A stretch of DNA of 64,000 nt, from NCBI RefSeq assembly GCF_030936135.1, contig NC_082617.1:303501-367500 (forward strand). The letters run 5' to 3'. A program made the translations under genes and the position numbers. This DNA is from Gavia stellata. Taxonomy: Eukaryota; Chordata; Aves; Gaviiformes; Gaviidae. This document shows positions 35,987-45,060 of this stretch, in pieces. Position 1 is the first letter of the stretch; the number at the start of each line of letters is the position of its first letter. A model generated the notes under the pieces. It had not been told where the DNA came from, ran no database searches, and saw only the letters and a program-made list of their open reading frames with translations.

Positions 35987-36004
35987 TGGTAGCAGAGGAT
36001 GGTT
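35987..36004 (+). other. primer-binding site for initiator tRNA-Met
   Basis: TGGTAGCAGAGGATGGTT lies two bases after the LTR. It is complementary to the 18 nt at the 3' end of vertebrate initiator tRNA-Met (including CCA), as recalled. Confidence 0.8.
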
Positions 36005-36147
36005 CAGTTTGACTGAGGTCTCCGTGACTGCGGTAAGCAGCTAGAGGAGGGGAGTGGGAAACCACGGCTGAGGGAGGTGCTGCTCGGGCACAAGAAGTGC
36101 GGCAGACACTGGTGTGTGAGGTCGCTCCTCACCCCTCAGGCGCAGCT

Positions 36148-36837
36148 ATGGAAATAGAAGCTGCGGCCACCTTGCTTGCAGGAATCCTCTCTAAGAGAGG
36201 GATTGAAGCACCTGTAAAGCAGCTGGTTAAGTTAATTAGATTGGGACAGCGATGGGGTCATTTTTCTGACACGCATGTGCTGTTTTCTGTCTCGGAATGG
36301 CGGGACTTTGGAGGGACAATGTGGCAAAAAACGATTGAGGGGAATGAAAAAGATGAAAAAGAAAGAAAGATTGTCCGTGGACTGTGGAATGACGTGTTAG
36401 CAACATTGAAAGCGATGAAAGCAGAGCGAGAAATAGCCTGTGCCGCCGCTCAAACGCTAGGCTCAGGAACGGCTGCTCTGAAACCGCTGAGTAAGCCGGG
36501 ACCTATTGCGCGGTTCTTTGGTATGCCTGTGGTGAAGGGCATGTCCGGGACTGTTTGCAAAACTGTTGCTGATATTCAAACTTATGAGACCCCTGACCCT
36601 CCTGAGGAAAGAAAAAGTCTGCCGCGGAGCCCCGTGCAGGACGCGGAAACAGTGGAAGTGAGCGGTTCTAAGCCAAAACGGAGAAATAATACACATGCAG
36701 AAGTGCCTCCTCAGAAAACTCTAACGGAGGAGGGACCTGGGCCACCTACTGAGCTCATTGATTTGGGACATGAGGCATTCGGGAAGAAAAAATCCGCTCC
36801 AGCACGTGGCGCGAAGTGGGGAGCGGGGAGGGGGTGA
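36148..36837 (+). CDS. gag: gag N-terminal fragment (matrix-like)
   Basis: An open frame from ATG at 36148 to TGA at 36835-36837, about 229 codons. The first 120 or so residues are mixed helical and charged, as expected of a matrix domain. A proline- and charge-rich stretch follows. Capsid (no major homology region), nucleocapsid (no zinc knuckle) and protease are absent. The last 15 to 20 codons may already belong to the foreign GC-rich segment. Assignment rests on position after the primer site and general character. Confidence 0.65.
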   Translation: MEIEAAATLLAGILSKRGIEAPVKQLVKLIRLGQRWGHFSDTHVLFSVSEWRDFGGTMWQKTIEGNEKDEKERKIVRGLWNDVLATLKAMKAEREIACAAAQTLGSGTAALKPLSKPGPIARFFGMPVVKGMSGTVCKTVADIQTYETPDPPEERKSLPRSPVQDAETVEVSGSKPKRRNNTHAEVPPQKTLTEEGPGPPTELIDLGHEAFGKKKSAPARGAKWGAGRG

Positions 36838-37400
36838 ACATCTCTCTGCCGCAGCCCGGGCCCGGCTGTGCCGCCGCCGCGCGTGCGCCCGTGCTGCGTG
36901 CGCCCGGCGCCCCCCGCCTCCCTGCCTCCGGCCCCTGCCCTTCCCCACCCCCCCCACCCCCCCCCCAGCCCCCGCCCTCCCTCCCCCAAAAAAAACCCTC
37001 AGTTCAGAAGTTGCAGCATTCTCAACCCCCCCCAGTCTCTTCCGCACTCAAGTAAAGCATCACCTTAGTGCTTCTGAACACAAACAGGCAGAAGCAATAG
37101 ATAAAGTTAGTTATAAAGGGTTTACCGCTCAAAATTTTATTTGACAAAATAGACTTATAGAAAGCAATTTGTATTAAGAGGTTTGAAAAGCAACTGAAGT
37201 GTTTTCTCCAGGAGAAATTAAGAACAAATCTATCAGGAGCTTATGTGAAACAAAGAATGAACCAGTCTGTCAAGTATTTATCCCAAACTTCAAGTTTTCC
37301 TACATATTTCAGACATCACAAATCTTGGTTTCTTCCAGCAACAGGTAAGAAGGACAGGCTTGGCCTGTTTCAAGGATCCACACATCCTCTAAGCTTAAGT
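36838..37400 (+). other. foreign segment captured between gag and RT
   Basis: About 560 bp with no retroviral similarity that I can see. The first part (to about 37000) is very GC- and CpG-rich, with long C runs around 36940-36990 and then an A run. The rest is AT-rich. It stands where capsid, protease and the N-terminal half of RT should be. Host-gene CpG-island DNA picked up during reverse transcription is one explanation; a later insertion and deletion is another. The exact edges are uncertain. Confidence 0.55.
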
Positions 37401-37650
37401 TTAGACAGTTCCTGCTCGTGTATCATTACATGGATGATGTTTTAGTTGCGGGGAAAGATTTAGATGTTGGAAAAACATTGCAAGATTTGACAGTTACGGT
37501 AGAGAGAAAAGGTTTAAAAATTGCACCTGAAAAGGTCCAAAAGGGTCCTCCATGGCATTATTTGGGTTGGATCATCACACAAAGTATTGGGCCACAGAAA
37601 ATACAGCTGACCACGCAGATAACAACATTAACAGATGTGCAGAAATTATT
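37401..37650 (+). pseudogene. pol: pol fragment: reverse transcriptase palm with YMDD
   Basis: The frame at 37418-37690 carries the RT active-site motif YMDD at 37427-37438, then the strands and helix that follow it and the start of the thumb ('LGW.I.....PQK.QL', then 'L.D.QKLLGDI'). It is cut at both ends by non-pol sequence, so no functional RT is encoded. Confidence 0.85.
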
Positions 37651-37806
37651 GGGGGACATTCGGAGTAATGGCTTTTGTCTTCCCAAGTAATAGTTACGCG
37701 TGATGGAGCCCTGCTTTCCTGGAGATGGCTGAACACCTGCCTGCCGATGGGAAGTGGTGAATGAATTCCTTGTTTTGCTTTGCTTGCCTGCGCGGCTTTT
37801 GCTTTA
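37651..37806 (+). mobile_element. ERVL-type LTR fragment embedded in pol
   Basis: From GGGGGACATTCGGAGTAATG to GCGGCTTTTGCTTTA this 156-bp piece is not pol. It aligns with the 3' third of the solo LTR at 10702-11290: both have 'CATTCG', 'TTTGTCTT', 'ACCTGC.TG..GATGGGAAG' and 'GC.CGGC.TTTGCTTT' in the same order. Pol resumes immediately after. It replaces the RT thumb residues between the two pol fragments. Confidence 0.8.
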
Positions 37807-38550
37807 ATGCCTCTGTTAGGGACTTCTGCATCTGCTGATGCATCGAGAACTTTATCGATGCAGCAACAGCAAGCTTTGCAAAAGATAACCGAGAAATTAA
37901 TCGGCAGGATGTCACAACGATTCATTACAGACCTACCTATACACTTACTTATTGTTAATTCCAGTAAAAGTAGGAACCATGTTTTAGGTCTCCTAATCCA
38001 GCAATCACCAAAAAGTGTCATACTATTAGAATGGCTTTTCTTGTCGTATCAGCCTAAGACAACAGTGTGTACTAGAATAGAACTGCTTGCAAATATCATC
38101 ATAAAGGGAAGGCGTCGCAGTATTGATTTAAGAGGGCAGGATCCAGAACGAATTTGTATTCTTATTAAGCAATCCTATTTAGATTGGCTTTTGTCCTCTT
38201 CTGATATTTTACAACACGCTTTTGCTGAATATACTGGTCAGATTACTAATGCTTACCCACCTACAAGACTTTTACCGTTGTTACAGGACCAAGCGTTTGA
38301 AGAATCTCTGCAATTATCAGAAACGCCTGTCCCAGGGCTTACTGTTTTTACCGATGCAGGAGAAAAGTCAAAACGAGCCGCTATTACTTGGTGTGTTCAG
38401 GGACAATGGCATTCCCAATTGCTTACAGGTTATCCGCAAGATTCATTGCAAATGTTTGAGCTGAAGGCCGAGGTTTGGGCTTTTCAGAATTGGACAACTC
38501 AACCTGTTAACATCGTCTCTGATTCCTTGTATGTAGTGGGTACTGTTTAA
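37807..38550 (+). pseudogene. pol: pol fragment: RT thumb/connection and RNase H
   Basis: An open frame from the ERVL LTR junction to TAA at 38548-38550. The first two thirds look like RT thumb and connection. RNase H follows, with an FTDAG aspartate near 38350, a conserved Glu in 'ELKAE', and SDSLYVVG just before the frame ends. The frame then shifts by one base at about 38540; the rest of RNase H is open in the next frame. Confidence 0.82.
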
Positions 38551-38809
38551 ACGGATTGAGCGATCTATGGTACGTGAGGTGAAAAACCCAATATTATATC
38601 AGTTGTTGTTACAGATGTTGCATTTGTTAAATCAGCGAACCAATCCTTATTTTATGCATATTCGCAGCCATCAGTTTGACTCTGGTCTGGCCATTGGCAA
38701 TAACAGAGCAGATAACTTAGTTGCCGCCACTTGGGAAATCGCCAAACTAACCTGTTTGAGCAAGCCCAGAGTTCCCATGAATTTTTTCACCAATCGGCTA
38801 AAGTTTTAG
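38551..38809 (+). pseudogene. pol: pol fragment: end of RNase H and start of integrase
   Basis: Open in the frame of 38567-38809. It carries the RNase H tail, with the 'HIRSH' and 'NNRADNL' motifs around 38660-38720, then the first part of the integrase zinc-binding domain. A second frame change at about 38745-38800 passes the reading to the integrase frame. Confidence 0.75.
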
Positions 38810-39468
38810 CAAGACAATTTCATCTTTCTGTTTCTGATGCCTGTGGCATTGTACAATCATGTCCGGACTGCCAAATTACAGGTCTGGGATTGGGTTTAGG
38901 AGTCAATCCTCGTGGATTGCATGCTTTACAATTGTGGCACATGGACGTCACTCATATTCCTGAATTTGGGCGTCAAAACTATGTTCATGTAAGCATTGAC
39001 ACATATTCTCTGGCTATGTGGGCAACGGCTCACACAGGTGAAATGGCAAGACATGTGATTAGACATATGTGCGCATCCATCGCTGTGTTAGGTGTACCTA
39101 ATGAAATTAAAACCGATAACAGTCCTGCTTATGTTTTGCAACGCTTCGCACATTTTTGTACCCAGTGGGGTATCCGTAGGTCTACGGGTATTCCACATTC
39201 CCTGACGGAACAGACCACAGTAGAACGTGCTCATGCTACACTGAAATGGCTTTTGCAAAAACAAAAAGGGGGAGACTCATCCCTGTGTCCAGCTGAACGG
39301 CTTGCAAAAGCGCTGTATGTGTTAAATTTTTTTACGCTTAACGGGCGACCGCGAGTCCCCCCCAATAGTGATACATCATTTATGGCTGAAATCTGGCCTG
39401 CAGCCCTCGACACCTGTGTGGGTACAGTTCAAGGACCCAATATCCGGGGAAAGGAAAGGTCCTGCTGA
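38731..39468 (+). pseudogene. pol: pol fragment: integrase with zinc and catalytic domains
   Basis: A 245-codon open stretch. The HHCC zinc motif is present (H-x3-H, later C-x2-C within 'CPDC'). The catalytic triad is complete: Asp at 38944-38946 ('HMDVT'), Asp at 39115-39117 ('KTDNS') and Glu at 39223-39225 ('VERAH'), with 35 residues between the last two as in D,D35E integrases. A further frame change near 39410 moves the C-terminal domain into another frame. Confidence 0.88.
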
Positions 39469-39601
39469 AGTTAAAATGACTGGGAGAGGTTATGCTTGTA
39501 TCTTAACAGATCAGGGTCCACAGTGGGTCCCAGTGTGGTGGATTAGACCATGGAAAGAACCTCCTCCTTCGATTGACCCCGTCCAGTTGAATGACAACTG
39601 A
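39400..39601 (+). pseudogene. pol: pol fragment: integrase C-terminal domain
   Basis: In the frame of 39368-39601 the sequence has the SH3-like 'V.V.FKDP..GE.KGP' and 'W..VWWIRPW' patterns of the integrase C-terminal DNA-binding domain and ends at TGA 39599-39601. It is out of frame with the catalytic domain. Confidence 0.82.
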
Positions 39602-39728
39602 ATACGTGCACTGTGCCACCTGCGGACAACAAGAATTTCGTTGTCGAGGATTAGCGGGACATTGGTGTCATGACTGTTTAGAAGGACAATACCAAATTCA
39701 GTTCACAATGCTTCTCGCATCGTGGTAG
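39591..39728 (+). CDS. small Cys/His-rich ORF overlapping the end of pol
   Basis: A 45-codon frame whose ATG overlaps the pol stop in ATGACAACTGA and ends at TAG 39726-39728. It has five Cys and three His in about 23 residues, spaced roughly C-x2-C-x6-C-x5-H-x-C-H-x-C, suggestive of a small zinc-binding fold. It could be an accessory gene, the exon of a spliced env leader, or chance. I do not recognise a family. Confidence 0.4.
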   Translation: MTTEYVHCATCGQQEFRCRGLAGHWCHDCLEGQYQIQFTMLLASW

Positions 39729-40356
39729 CAACAGGTCACGAGCCTGAGGCCAACTCTGACAGACTGCTCCAGCAGTCTTGGTTATGGTATACGTGGATCT
39801 GGTAGTAAAAGAGTTCCGGGAACTCATCCACATAAGACTGCCCTTTTGAGAATTCTGATGAATATGTATGATTTGTTTCTGTATATGAACTGAGGTGTTT
39901 TGCTAACCCGTTGGAGCACTCATGGTGGACAAATCCCCAGTGCTGCCCAGCGCTGTATTAAAGAATGCCTGCTTAATAACAAACTAGTTGTTATTAGGTT
40001 ATTCATCTCGGAAAACCATCCTGATCGCGGGCTCGGTACTGACTTTGTTGTTTCAGTTTTAGATGGGACAATCTCTGTCTGGCTGCAGGAACCTCTGAAT
40101 CGGCGACTCTCTAGGCCGGCCCCGGAGATTTCTCTGGAGGGACTCATCGATTCAGCGGATCCTCGCGGGGACAGACAAGGACCTCTGGTAAGAATAAGGC
40201 ATTCATTTTTGTTAGGGACCGGTTATTTGAAGCTGCTCATAACTTGTGGTTCGTGAGAACCCTGCCTGGTGACATACAATTGCATGTATGATTTGTATAA
40301 ATCACTTGGTTACTACGTTGCATGATTTGTATTGATCATTTGGTTAGTATGGTCAT
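39729..40356 (+). other. unassigned internal region of the provirus
   Basis: About 630 bp where env surface protein would be expected. There is an open frame at 39900-40256 (118 codons) that I cannot relate to any env. A donor-like CTG|GTAAGAATA lies near 40187. Env surface sequence seems to have been deleted or replaced. Confidence 0.4.
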
Positions 40357-40541
40357 TTGGTTGTGCATGAATGGGAACAAACTAAATCAAAGTGTGCTGA
40401 TTTGTTTAAATATAATCTCTTAATTATGATAGTTATAATTACTGTTTTAGTATGCTTAAGGTGTGCTATATCTTGTATAAAAAGGTTAATTTTGCAGCTC
40501 ACTCACCAAGCCTGGATTGCTCAAAAACAAGAAGGGGGAAT
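40357..40541 (+). pseudogene. env: env transmembrane-subunit tail
   Basis: The open frame carries a strongly hydrophobic segment of about 20 residues (around 40420-40480) followed by a Cys- and Lys-containing tail that runs into the polypurine tract and LTR. This is the membrane anchor and cytoplasmic tail of a retroviral env. The surface subunit and fusion region are missing. Confidence 0.6.
40531..40541 (+). other. polypurine tract
   Basis: GAAGGGGGAAT directly precedes the TG start of the 3' LTR, as required for plus-strand DNA priming. Confidence 0.8.
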
Positions 40542-40921
40542 TGTAGAGGAATGGCTTAGTAACAAGGGACACGATCTGATTCCCATGAGCAACCCAGTCT
40601 CTGATGAGAGGGAAGGCTTGGAGGAAACCGCTAACTGTCCTTGAAAGCCTGATGTGATAAGAGACAGTGGAATGGTAAACAAGAAGAAGGAGCTACATCC
40701 ACGAAGAGGAGAAGTGTTCCTGTGCGTGCACAAGAGCACTGTACCAATCACACTCGCCGCCCTGGCGCGTGAACAGAGGCTGTAAGCCAATTATACAACT
40801 GTTGCGGACGCGTGTTCTTGGCATCTGTCTATATATACTCTGTAAGCTTGAATAAAGGGGAGAACGACTATACTCATATTGAGATTTCATCGTTACTCTG
40901 GGTGGTTCTCCCTCTCCAACA
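40542..40921 (+). repeat. 3' LTR of the mosaic provirus
   Basis: 380 bp from TGTAGAGGAATGG to CCAACA. It differs from the 5' LTR at about nine positions by eye, six of them within about the first 90 bases. It has TATA at 40830-40837 and AATAAA at 40851-40856. Confidence 0.92.
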
Positions 40922-41242
40922 TACAACTACCTGAAAGGGGGTTGCAGAGAGGTGGGTGTTGGTCTGTTCTCCCAAGTGACTAGCAACAGGACAAGAGGAA
41001 ATGGCCTCAAGTTGCGCCAGGGGAGGTTTAGGCTGGATATTAGGAAAAATTTCTTTACTGAGAGAGTGGTGAAGCATTGGAACAGGCTGCCCAGGGAGGT
41101 GGTGGAGTCACCATCACTGGAGGCGTTCAAGGAACGTGTGGACGTGGCATTGTGGGACATGGTTTAGTGGGCATGGTGGTGTTAGTTGATGGTTGGACTT
41201 GATGATCTTTTCCAACCTTAGTGCTTCTGTGATTCTGTGATA
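40922..41242 (+). mobile_element. CR1 LINE 3' end
   Basis: About 320 bp of avian CR1 in sense orientation: 'CCTCAAGTTGCGCCAGGGGA', 'CTGGATATTAGGAAAAATTT', 'GGAACAGGCTGCCCAGG' and the tail 'GATTCTGTGAT'. It starts in the middle of a CR1 at the LTR edge and ends at the edge of the - strand env remnant. Confidence 0.93.
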
Positions 41243-41810
41243 CGGGATAAACATGTTTTCCAACATTAAAGAAATTACCATCCCTGGGGTATAACAGTCA
41301 GGTATCTCAACTCCATGTATCGCCCACCCGGGCCGTGCTGTGGGGTTATTACCGTGTTCTGTGTGTGTTCTGTGGCGGTGGGATGTGAAACTAAATACTC
41401 TAGAGGGACACAAAGAGGCGATTCCAACACCACACTTCAATCCTGCATCTTGTTCCAATGTTAAATATGAATAAAACTTTCCATCAGAACATCCCCAAGC
41501 CAATCCCAGAGGAGCCGTGTATACAGCTTTCTTGCAATTATAATGGTCAGCAAACCTTACCATAGTTATTTGCGGCTCCGTCTCCAGGGGGGTTCCCTTT
41601 ATAGGACAATGCATATGTGGGATGCCACCTGAGGGAATGTAGGAGGTATTGGTGGTGTTACAAGGTGACTCTTGATTTTGCCACCCTTTTGATGCATATC
41701 CCCAACAGGCGCACATATCTCTGATCAGGGTCCTGAGCCTACTAATCAGCCATGTTTCAGGAGGATCTCCAGGTCCAGTGTCACATGTCATTACCTTGGT
41801 ACAGTTAAAA
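41243..41810 (-). pseudogene. env: env-like surface fragment, second part
   Basis: The - strand frame at 41791-41114 is Cys-rich with several N-X-S/T sites and runs without a stop into CR1, which removes the rest. It lies just downstream of the first env part but in a different frame. No fusion peptide or immunosuppressive-type region remains. Confidence 0.6.
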
Positions 41811-41895
41811 AGAGGACTGGGTGCCCCCCTAATGGGTGATTTGAATTGAGGGTCTTGGGGCGGTTGCGTTGTAGTAGATCCAGACCAGGCCCAGA

Positions 41896-42564
41896 TCAGA
41901 TTAGTTCCGTCTTTTGGAGACCTTTATGTTCCCTTGGGGAGTTGGATGCGGCAACTTGGTCCCACTTTGTGGTATAGTTGGCTTCAAAGGCATCAGGCTT
42001 CCGGAGAGAATGGAGCATCGGATCCCACGGATAAGGTCTACATGGATACTGACAATTACTGTTTTCAGAATTAATATTACTGCTAGACAAATTGCCACAT
42101 CGTAACAAAGGGTTTGATCCTTCTGTTGGAGACAGGACCGTTACATTAAACAAAGGCCTGGTAACATTACAGAGCAGATTCATTAACGTGGCATTCCTAG
42201 ACAAATTAGGAGGCTCCTTCCATGTTTCATAGATGTCACCTCCCATCAGTGGCTTACCCTTCCATCGTACCTGGCTATCAGGGTTTACAGTCGTCCACTT
42301 CTTTGCCAAAAATCTAAGAGAGGTGGCATTAGTCGTGTTCAAAATAAACCTCAAATTCACCGGCATCATGAAAAATCTCAGTCCCTCTTCAGCTGTTCGG
42401 GGAAAAGTAATACATACTCCTTGATCCGGTTGCCCCCATATTCTCATAAAGCCCTTTATCATTTCCCAGGCAAGGTTTGGGGCCTCATCTCCCCAGCCGC
42501 TTGTGGCAGTAAGGGAGAGGAAAAGGATCCCCCAAACCAACGTTTGTGGTGCCAATAGACACAT
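41896..42564 (-). pseudogene. env: env-like surface fragment with signal peptide
   Basis: A 222-codon - strand frame. It begins with a hydrophobic leader of about 22 residues resembling a signal peptide and has many N-X-S/T glycosylation sites and several Cys, as in a retroviral surface subunit. It ends after a frame change at about 41910; the next frame continues the same kind of sequence. Confidence 0.65.
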
Positions 42565-42879
42565 TCTGCAAAGATCAGCGAGCCAGCAGCTATGGTTTGT
42601 GCAGTTACTAGCCTGGTGATCTACGCCGGCTGCAAATGCTCACAATCACTGTTCATTATAGGCTTGACTGTAGGTCTTCTCTAACCACCTGTGATATTTC
42701 CTCCTAAAAGAGAACAGAAAAAACCCAGAAACCCCAGTCCAACGAGGACCAGTTTTAAAAGGAAGGGATAATGCACCGAGTGTCAATTTTATGCTCCCCT
42801 CTATGGGCATCGGTGGCTGTGCAGGCATACAGGTTAAGGGGAGTTTCCCAAACCAGGGCCCCTTAAATCAATCAAGTCC
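42565..42879 (-). other. junction between gag-like and env-like parts
   Basis: About 315 bp with a short Pro- and basic-rich frame at 42828-42646. There is no protease, RT or integrase, so most of pol has been lost between gag and env. Confidence 0.5.
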
Positions 42880-43437
42880 CTATGCGGTGGGTTGGAGAGG
42901 GCATTTGACTCCGGCCTTTCTCAGGATAGGAGGGAGCCATTGGCTGTCCTGGAGTCCTTTCCATGTCCTGACTAATGCCTCCAGGTTAGGCGTGGGCAAT
43001 TTGTCCATGACCTCCCTCGGAATCCCTTTTGCAATGCCTTCGGCCCACAGAGCGTATCTCCTATGATCCCGAGTGTTCAGCATCCTTCTTTGATGGGTTT
43101 GGGAACAGGGGCCTGTGGGATGCTGCTGTTTCCGTTCCCCTTGTCCCGCTATCCTTCGGAGGTTTGCCTGAGACTTAGTCCCTCCTGTGTTCATAAACCC
43201 CATTCTCTGTCCATAATTGAGTGACTCCTGGGCACCTCCTCGGACAACATTATGGGATCCCCGCCCGTAAGCGAGACTCTCCACACATATTCTGTCTCTG
43301 TTTCTCCTGATTCTCTTGAGTATTTCTCCTGAATTTTTGCTACATCGGTGGGGGAATAAGGAACGGTGTGGGTCGTTATTTTCGGTTCCTCATCAGCCTC
43401 ATGTTGTGTTAAAAGGAATGTGGTTTCAAAATTTGTC
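42880..43437 (-). pseudogene. gag: gag-like fragment, after the nested LTR
   Basis: The - strand is open straight from the LTR edge (43437 down to about 43270), with a capsid-like 'YSPTDVA' and 'WRVSLTGGD' pattern. A frame change near 43270-43285 shifts the rest into the frame of 43284-42880 (134 codons). Capsid identity rests on recalled similarity to gamma-like endogenous gag proteins. Confidence 0.55.
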
Positions 43438-44204
43438 TGTCAGAGTCCCGGGACTTTCACTGATTCGTTTATCAGAGCCCCAGAGAAAGGACTTGCACTG
43501 AGCAGGTGCACAAAAATCAAAATCAGTTATTTTATTGAAAGCGACAGAAACAGATTCGAGATTGCTGTTGATCAAGTCACTAACTGCAATAGTGCTACTA
43601 ATTAAGGTTAATCTTGCTAGCAAACTTGACAGTAATCCACGAACCCGGGGATAACTGTCACCCGGAGGGTGGGAGGCGCAGCGCGTTCCCAGAGAGCCGT
43701 CCCTGCCTGGGGTGGGGGAAGAGAACGCAGCCCGTCGACTGCTCCGTCAGGTGTCGAGGTTCTTCTCTCCCACTTTAACAATCATTTTCTCTGTCTTTCA
43801 TCCCCAAAAACTACGAGGTTCCCCCCCCCATATTTGATGTGTAGCATGATTTGGGTGGCGAGACGAGTGCTATAGTCATACATGTTTAGCATGATCTCTT
43901 TAATCTTCATTAGCATATGCAGGGTGTGAGTTGGAATATGCATTTCACCGGTAATGAGGCAAAGGTCAGTGATGGGACACGAAGCCTTTGGAAGAAACAA
44001 AGACCCATTCAGGTTCCTGTTATCTCGCTGTCTTTGCTGACCACAAGCAGAGCTGTCCTGCCTCCACGGGGCCCCCTCCTTATCTGCAGGCGAGTCTCCG
44101 CTCCCCCGGGTCGCACAAGAGATGCCAAGAGATGCCAAGGTCAGTCTTAACGGTTCTTTGAGCACAGGAATCCCACCTCATTATCCAAATTCCACACCCC
44201 GACA
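43438..44204 (-). mobile_element. solo LTR nested in gag-like sequence
   Basis: On the - strand it runs from TGTCGGGGTGTGGAATTTGG to GGGACTCTGACA, about 767 bp, with TGTC/GACA ends and an AATAAA near its 3' end (43523-43540 region). AAAT occurs at both edges, and the gag-like frames on the two sides fall into register if one AAAT is counted as a duplication. The exact ends are uncertain by a few bases. Confidence 0.65.
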
Positions 44205-44343
44205 TTTATTTCTGTCTTTATAAGGGGCCTCAGGGCCGCCTCCTGGTCATCTCTAAGGTGCTTTTCTCTTGCACGGTCTAAATCGCCGAAGGGGTAGCGT
44301 ATGTCCGACTCCTTATCTTCCCCTGTGACGCCGTAAAACCCCT
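44205..44343 (-). pseudogene. gag: gag-like fragment, before the nested LTR
   Basis: A - strand stretch of about 45 open codons, charged and helical in character ('RYPFGDLDRAREK'), ends exactly at the LTR. It is in register with the open frame on the other side. Beyond 44343 it is replaced by the ATTTC array. Confidence 0.45.
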
Positions 44344-45000
44344 GGTTAAAGAATGAAACGACAAATTACATGAAAGATTAAAATGAAATTTAATGAAAAG
44401 AAAGGAAATGAAAGAAGGAGATGAAAAATGAAAGAAAATGGAAAATGAAAAGAGAGAGTGAAAGAAAAAATGAAAGAAACCAAATGAATGAAAGAAATGA
44501 AAAATTAAATGAAGGAATGACATGAAATGACATGGCATGAAATGAAATGAAACTTAAGAACAAAATAGTGACATGAGAAAATGAATAACTAACAAAAAGA
44601 AATAATGAAAAGAATAATAAAATAAGGAAACAATGAAATAAAGACATACTGTAAAGATATAATGAAATAATTAAATAACTCAATTAAATAATGCTATAAA
44701 GAAATAAAATATTTTCATTTCAATTCATTCTTTCATTTCATTTAATTCCACTTCATTTCATTTCATTTCATTTCATATTGTCATTTCATGATTCCACTTT
44801 ATGATTTCATCTCATTTCATAATTTCATTTCATAACATCATTTCATTTAATTTCTATGTTTAATTTAACTTAATTTAATTTAATTACATTTCATTTAAAT
44901 TAATTTAATTTCTAGTAATTTCACATTTCATTTTCATTCTTTCATTTATTTTAATGTCTTTTTATTTAATTTCATTCTTTCATTACCTTCTTTCCTTTCA

Positions 45001-45060
45001 TTTCATGTCATTTCATGTCATTTCATGTCATTTCATGTCATTTCATGTCATTTCATGTCA
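45001..45060 (+). repeat. six perfect copies of TTTCATGTCA
   Basis: Within the degenerate array this 10-bp unit is repeated six times without a mismatch, so it amplified more recently than its surroundings. Confidence 0.95.

Larger units (their letters stand above)
35605..40921 (+). mobile_element. mosaic class II-like endogenous provirus
   Basis: A 5.3-kb provirus with paired 380-bp LTRs, a tRNA primer site, gag, pol and env remnants in sense order, and a polypurine tract. About 9 of 380 positions differ between the LTRs by eye. The coding regions are broken by frameshifts and stops, gag and env are mostly missing, and two foreign segments interrupt it (36838-37400 and 37651-37806). The bases flanking the two LTRs do not form an evident target-site duplication (GAGAG on the left, TACAA on the right). 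No full reading frame is present, so it cannot encode a complete virus. Confidence 0.9.
41243..44343 (-). mobile_element. second provirus remnant, antisense, with nested LTR
   Basis: Read on the - strand it gives a gag-like part (44343 to about 42880, interrupted by an LTR) and then an env-like part (42564-41243). Pol is missing. It is cut by the ATTTC array at the high end and by CR1 at the low end. Frameshifts break both genes, so nothing complete is encoded. Its class is uncertain; the gag pattern suggests a gamma-like (class I) element. Confidence 0.75.

Noticed and set aside
43782-44165. 127-codon - strand frame within the nested LTR
   Set aside because: It lies in the LTR and has no recognisable domain; LTR sequence is normally non-coding.
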